From Selenomonadaceae bacterium (GTDB taxonomy: Bacteria; Bacillota; Negativicutes; Selenomonadales; Selenomonadaceae): DNA of 64,000 nucleotides. Each line of letters starts with the position of its first letter. Position 1 is the stretch's first letter. The stretch spans positions 1-64,000 of the forward strand of contig JAFYNH010000006.1 in NCBI GenBank assembly GCA_017549815.1, written 5' to 3'. The translations under genes were made by a program, and so were the position numbers. The notes below the pieces were generated by a model that was given only the letters and a program-made list of their open reading frames with translations, was not told the origin of the DNA and did no database searches. Positions 61,318 through 64,000 of this stretch are shown one piece after another.

Positions 61318-64000
61318 ATGAATTTAAAAATCGGCGAAGTTTTGAACGGCTTTAGCTTGAAAAATCTTTCCGAAGTCGGCGAACTGAACGCCAAGACTTA
61401 CGAATTTGAACACGTCAAGACGGGTGCGAAACTTTTCTACGTCGCGGCGGACGACGATAACAAAGTTTTTTATATCGGATTCCGCACACCGCCCAAAGAT
61501 GATACCGGCGTCGCGCACATCGTCGAACATTCGGTTTTATGCGGTTCCAAAAAATATCCGCTTAAAGAGCCGTTTGTCGAGTTGGTTAAGGGTTCGTTGA
61601 ATACTTTTCTGAACGCCATGACTTATCCCGATAAGACCGTTTACCCCGTCGCGAGCCGCAACGCCAAAGATTTCCGCAACTTGCAGGACGTTTACCTTGA
61701 CGCGGTGTTTAATCCCGCCATGCTCACCACGCCCGAAATTTTAATGCAGGAAGGTTGGCACTATGAAATTAAAAATGCCGACGCTCCCTTGACTTACAGC
61801 GGCGTTGTCTATAACGAAATGAAAGGCGCATTGTCTTCGCCCGACGACATTTTGGGCAGTAAGCTTTTACACGAAACTTTTCCGCAGAATTGTTATGGCT
61901 ATCAATCGGGCGGCGACCCGGAGGCTATTCCGAATTTAACACAGGAAAATTTTATCGCCTTCCACCAAAAATTTTATCACCCGTCCAACAGCTTTATCTA
62001 TCTTTATGGCGACGTGGACATTGCCGAGCAACTCGAATATCTTGACCGTGAATATTTATCTGCCTTTGACAAAATCGAAGTTGATTCGGAAATTTCCTTA
62101 CAACCGACTTTCGCCCAAATGAAACGTGTTGATGAAGTTTATCCCATTGGCGAAGAAGAATCCGCTGATGAAAAAACTTTTCTCGCGCTGAATTTAATTG
62201 TCGGCGACGTGACAGATACTCTTACGAATTTAGGCTTGGGGATTTTAAGTCATGCGTTGTTCAGCAGTCCAGCCGCGCCCGTCCGCAAGGCTCTGATTGA
62301 TTCGGGCTTGGGCAAAGATGTTGACGTTGCTCTTGAGGACGATTTACGCCAGCCCGTATTTACAATCACGCTTAACGGCTCGGAGAAAAACCGCGTCGAA
62401 GAATTTTATTCTCTGCTTAACGACGAACTCAAAAAGCTTGTCGACAACGGCATTGATAAAACTTTATTGCAGGCGTCGATTAACTTAATGGAGTTCAGAC
62501 TTCGCGAGGCAGACTTCGGATTTGCGCCAAAAGGTTTGATTTACGGCTTGCGGCTCTTTAAGACGTGGCTTTACGGCGGCGACCCCAATGCTTATCTGCG
62601 TTATGAAGACGATTTGGCAACGATTAAACGCGGGCTTGACGAAAATTATTTTGAAGGGCTTGTTAAGAAATATTTGCTCGACAATCCGCATAAAGTTTTG
62701 ATGACGCTCGCGCCCGATAAATCTTTTGCAAAGAAACGCGACGCCGCGCAGGCTCAAAAACTTGAAGAAATTAAATCGTCCTTATCTCCCGCGCAGATTC
62801 AAAACATTATCGACACGACCGAGAAATTAAAACTCCGTCAGCAAGCTCCCGATTCGCCCGAAGCTTTGAAGACGATTCCGATTTTAAAGCGCGAAGACCT
62901 TAAGAAAGAGTCGGAAAAGTTGCCGTTGCAATTCCGCGACATTGACGGCACGCGGATTCTTTTCAGCAACATTGACACGCACGGCATAATTTACTTGACG
63001 TTTTACTTCGACGCCACGAAAGTTCCGCAGGATAAACTTCTGCACGCTTACCTTTTAACCGAACTTTTGGATAACATTGATACCAAAAAGCATTCCTACG
63101 AAGAACTTGCGATTCTTACAAACTTACATATCGGCGGCTTTGGAGCAAATCTCCGCGCAGATTCTGAAAATGGCAATCCGAATTCTTTTGCGCCGCGCTT
63201 GAAAATTTTCGTCAAAGCGTTGGAGTCGAAACTCGGCGACATGACAGAAATTCTCGCAGAAATTTTCAACGATACCGCCTTCACGAATAAGAAACGCCTA
63301 CACGAACTCATTGAAGAGGAGCAAATTTCCTTTGAATTGGGCTTGCAAAATATGGCAACGCAGATAGTTTCTTCGCAACTCGCCGCTTATCAGAGCAAGG
63401 CGGGAGCTTATAACGCCGCCGGTTATCTGCCCTACAATAAATTTTTAAAGGACTTGCTCGCGAACTTCGACGATAAATTTGATGAACTGGTTGACGATTT
63501 GTATGACGTGCTTGAGCGGCTGATTAATCGCAACGGGCTGATTGTCAGCGTCACGGCTCCCGAAGAACTTTATAAAAAATTCCGTCCGTATTTGAACGAT
63601 TTGCTTAAGAGTTTGAAGGCGGAGGAGTTTAAAAAAGAATTTTATTCCTTTGTCTGCAAGCCGAAGAATGAAGGGCTTTATTCGCAAAGTCGCGTTCAAT
63701 ACGTCGGCAAGGGCGCGAACTTTATCGAGCTTGGTCACGAATACACGGGTACGCTGAACATTTTGGAAACGATTTTGCGCTATGAATATCTGTGGACAAA
63801 AATCCGAGTGCAGGGCGGCGCGTATGGAGCCTTCGCGAGTTTCGGGCGCAATGGAAGTTTGTTATTCAGCTCTTATCGCGACCCGAACCTTAAAAAGACA
63901 CTTGAGACTTTCGACGGCACCGCCGATTTCCTTAAAAATTTCGATGTAAGCGACAGAGAAATGGACAAGTACATAATCGGGACGCTTAGCAAAATCGATA
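61318..64000 (+). CDS. M16C family zinc metalloprotease, presequence-protease-like (3' end outside window)
   Basis: 894 codons are visible of a protein expected to be about 970 residues. The inverted zinc motif HIVEH at residues 68-72 (ahead of SVLCGS and the downstream KGSLNTFLNAMTYPD) is the M16 hallmark; the second zinc-ligand glutamate appears further on in YNEMKGA. The family-specific second half (IRVQGGAYGAFASF near 832-845) is present. M16C enzymes are clamshell chambers that degrade small unfolded peptides. No signal peptide is visible, so it probably acts in the cytoplasm. The ATG follows AAAGGAG. Confidence 0.93.
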   Translation, partial: MNLKIGEVLNGFSLKNLSEVGELNAKTYEFEHVKTGAKLFYVAADDDNKVFYIGFRTPPKDDTGVAHIVEHSVLCGSKKYPLKEPFVELVKGSLNTFLNAMTYPDKTVYPVASRNAKDFRNLQDVYLDAVFNPAMLTTPEILMQEGWHYEIKNADAPLTYSGVVYNEMKGALSSPDDILGSKLLHETFPQNCYGYQSGGDPEAIPNLTQENFIAFHQKFYHPSNSFIYLYGDVDIAEQLEYLDREYLSAFDKIEVDSEISLQPTFAQMKRVDEVYPIGEEESADEKTFLALNLIVGDVTDTLTNLGLGILSHALFSSPAAPVRKALIDSGLGKDVDVALEDDLRQPVFTITLNGSEKNRVEEFYSLLNDELKKLVDNGIDKTLLQASINLMEFRLREADFGFAPKGLIYGLRLFKTWLYGGDPNAYLRYEDDLATIKRGLDENYFEGLVKKYLLDNPHKVLMTLAPDKSFAKKRDAAQAQKLEEIKSSLSPAQIQNIIDTTEKLKLRQQAPDSPEALKTIPILKREDLKKESEKLPLQFRDIDGTRILFSNIDTHGIIYLTFYFDATKVPQDKLLHAYLLTELLDNIDTKKHSYEELAILTNLHIGGFGANLRADSENGNPNSFAPRLKIFVKALESKLGDMTEILAEIFNDTAFTNKKRLHELIEEEQISFELGLQNMATQIVSSQLAAYQSKAGAYNAAGYLPYNKFLKDLLANFDDKFDELVDDLYDVLERLINRNGLIVSVTAPEELYKKFRPYLNDLLKSLKAEEFKKEFYSFVCKPKNEGLYSQSRVQYVGKGANFIELGHEYTGTLNILETILRYEYLWTKIRVQGGAYGAFASFGRNGSLLFSSYRDPNLKKTLETFDGTADFLKNFDVSDREMDKYIIGTLSKID

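Overview
The window most likely comes from a diderm Firmicute of the Negativicutes (Selenomonadales-like). It carries outer-membrane lipid genes (lpxB, msbA) and a phosphoethanolamine-transferase-like protein. It also has a Firmicutes-style gene order (tig-clpP-clpX-lon-engB), gatCA, strong GGAGG-type ribosome binding sites and many TTG starts. Genus and species cannot be read from the sequence alone.

Layout. 1-3.7 kb: the 5' 1,220 codons of a huge RTX-like repeat protein with an HEFTH metalloprotease core (minus strand). 3.8-25.6 kb: an accessory region built around tellurite-resistance-type (Ter) calcium-binding proteins. It holds three TerD-domain proteins, a two-domain TerA-like protein and a TerD-vWA (TerF-like) protein. 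Mixed among them are a GT2 glycosyltransferase, an exported MTA/SAH-nucleosidase-like protein, a Ca2+ P-type ATPase, a GIY-YIG/NUMOD3 homing-endonuclease-like protein fused to two helix-turn-helix units, five tandem GT2 genes overlapping by 4 nt, and a TnpB element. An lpxB-two small genes-msbA block, a secreted proline-rich repeat protein and a phosphoesterase lie between the Ter genes. 25.7-45.8 kb: mainly core genes (serS, a degenerate FtsZ homologue, two Cof-type phosphatases, galE, mreBCD, gatCA, tig, clpPX, lon, engB, ahbAB, ilvBN). A RelE-like toxin with two antitoxin-like genes is inserted between lon and engB.

45.8-52.6 kb: a vWA-like lipoprotein, a phosphoethanolamine-transferase-like enzyme and a decayed multidomain glycosyltransferase. 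The decayed gene holds five in-frame stops, an IS200/IS605-type remnant and a C7 tract that puts its only start codon out of frame. 52.6-64 kb: exoA, a cold-shock gene with a consensus promoter, two unknown genes (one cut by a nonsense codon), a three-gene pilin-like cluster, a MacB-type ABC exporter whose two genes are separated by an EcoRII-like restriction-modification pair, rpsO, and the first 894 codons of an M16C metalloprotease.

Themes. Calcium recurs (RTX-like repeats, Ter domains, Ca2+ pump). Surface glycosylation is heavily duplicated and partly decaying. At least seven intergenic spots carry a degenerate heptanucleotide repeat (GGRACTA-like) that often folds back on its own complement. 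All functional calls rest on reading motifs by eye; no database search was run.
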